Positions 6,343 through 6,937 of a stretch of DNA of 6,937 nucleotides are shown one piece after another; within the stretch, counting starts at the first letter, position 1; each line of letters begins with the position of its first letter. A program made the position numbers and the translations under genes. The notes below the pieces were generated by a model. The model was not told the DNA's origin. It did not search any database and saw nothing but the letters and a program-made list of their open reading frames with translations. The DNA is from Myxococcales bacterium (lineage in GTDB: Bacteria; Myxococcota; Bradymonadia; UBA7976; UBA1532), in assembly GCA_020430675.1 (NCBI GenBank), contig JAGQJJ010000207.1, positions 1-6,937 on the forward strand. The letters are read 5' to 3'.

Positions 6343-6937
6343 TCAGAAGATGAAGTCGGCCCCCAGCGCCGCGCGCCAGCGGTGCCCCCCCTCCAACTCG
6401 GCGGCGACCGGCAGCACGCTGGCCACGCCGCGCAGCTCGAAGCGCACCTGGAAGGGATCGATCGCCAACGGCAGGCCGATGCCGAGGTGGGCATCCGCCT
6501 CATAACCGAGGTGCTCATCGAGCACGTCCTCGGTCTTGCCGTGGTTCTCCTCTTCGGCCAGCAGCAACATCTCGGCGCCCAGCCCGGCGAGCAGGTCGAA
6601 GCGCCAGGGCGACGTCCAGACCGCCAGCACCGGCAGCTCGACCGACTGCCAGCGCCACTCCCCTTCCCGGCCGGTGTCGGCTTCGTCGAATTCCATCATG
6701 CGCATCGAGAACAACGCCTCGACCCGCAACGCCCAGTCGTCCGAGAAGCGCCAGCCGCCGAGCAGCCCGGCGTTGAAGCCCGGCCCGGGGTCGAGATCGA
6801 GCCCGTCGATATTGGCGATCAGGCCATCAAACGAGCCGGCCGCGTGCACGCCCACAAACCAACGGCGCGGTTCTTCGACCGGTGGCGGCGCCGGCGCGGT
6901 GGCCCCGATCGACAGGCGCGTCGACTCATTGGCCACC
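6343..6937 (-). CDS. Outer-membrane beta-barrel protein (PorT-like), 5' end cut by window edge
   Basis: The frame is open from the right edge to TGA 6345-6343, giving 198 codons including the stop. A GTG sits right at the edge (6936-6934), but the true start and any signal peptide probably lie outside, so the gene is treated as partial. After a Pro-rich stretch (A-P-A-P-P-P-V-E-E-P) the sequence shows alternating amphipathic strands: W-F-V-G-V-H-A-A-G, F-N-A-G-L-L-G-G-W-R-F, W-A-L-R-V-E-A-L-F. It ends in G-A-D-F-I-F with a terminal phenylalanine, the usual beta-signal of outer-membrane barrels inserted by the BAM machinery. It resembles the small outer-membrane beta-barrel families (OMP_b-brl type). 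Its cargo or role is unknown. It converges on the lipoprotein gene. Confidence 0.75.
   Translation of the reverse strand, partial: VANESTRLSIGATAPAPPPVEEPRRWFVGVHAAGSFDGLIANIDGLDLDPGPGFNAGLLGGWRFSDDWALRVEALFSMRMMEFDEADTGREGEWRWQSVELPVLAVWTSPWRFDLLAGLGAEMLLLAEEENHGKTEDVLDEHLGYEADAHLGIGLPLAIDPFQVRFELRGVASVLPVAAELEGGHRWRAALGADFIF

Overview
The window is very GC-rich, with coding frames that strongly favour G or C at third positions. It encodes Hanks-type Ser/Thr kinases, one of them fused to a STAND-type ATPase and TPR-like repeats. It also encodes a lipoprotein metallopeptidase with cysteine-rich tail repeats and an outer-membrane beta-barrel protein. The last two point to a Gram-negative (diderm) cell. 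The kinase inventory suggests a Myxococcota- or Bradymonadota-like bacterium (former Deltaproteobacteria). This is inferred from gene content only; no rRNA or other phylogenetic marker is present.

Layout: two minus-strand kinase genes fill the left two thirds. Transcription runs leftward, first through a large kinase-ATPase-TPR gene (4368 to 757), then through a second kinase whose ATG overlaps the first gene's TGA (ATGA at 760-757). The second kinase runs off the left edge. A 289-bp divergent gap (4369-4657) separates this operon from a plus-strand gene (4658-6280). That gene encodes a predicted lipoprotein with a LAS-type (M15/M74/extensin-like) zinc peptidase domain and three six-cysteine repeats. 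A 62-bp convergent gap with overlapping GC-rich inverted repeats (6281-6342) follows. The last gene is the 3' part of a minus-strand beta-barrel protein (6343 to the right edge).

How they may work together: the two kinases are paralogues with near-identical DNA over their catalytic cores and are almost certainly translationally coupled, so they probably belong to one signalling pathway. The STAND/TPR part of the first kinase looks like a ligand- or partner-sensing switch. The divergent lipoprotein and the barrel protein are envelope components. Proximity alone does not show that the kinases control them. No mobile element, CRISPR array, tRNA or rRNA was seen. The least familiar element is the triplicated six-cysteine module at the end of the lipoprotein.
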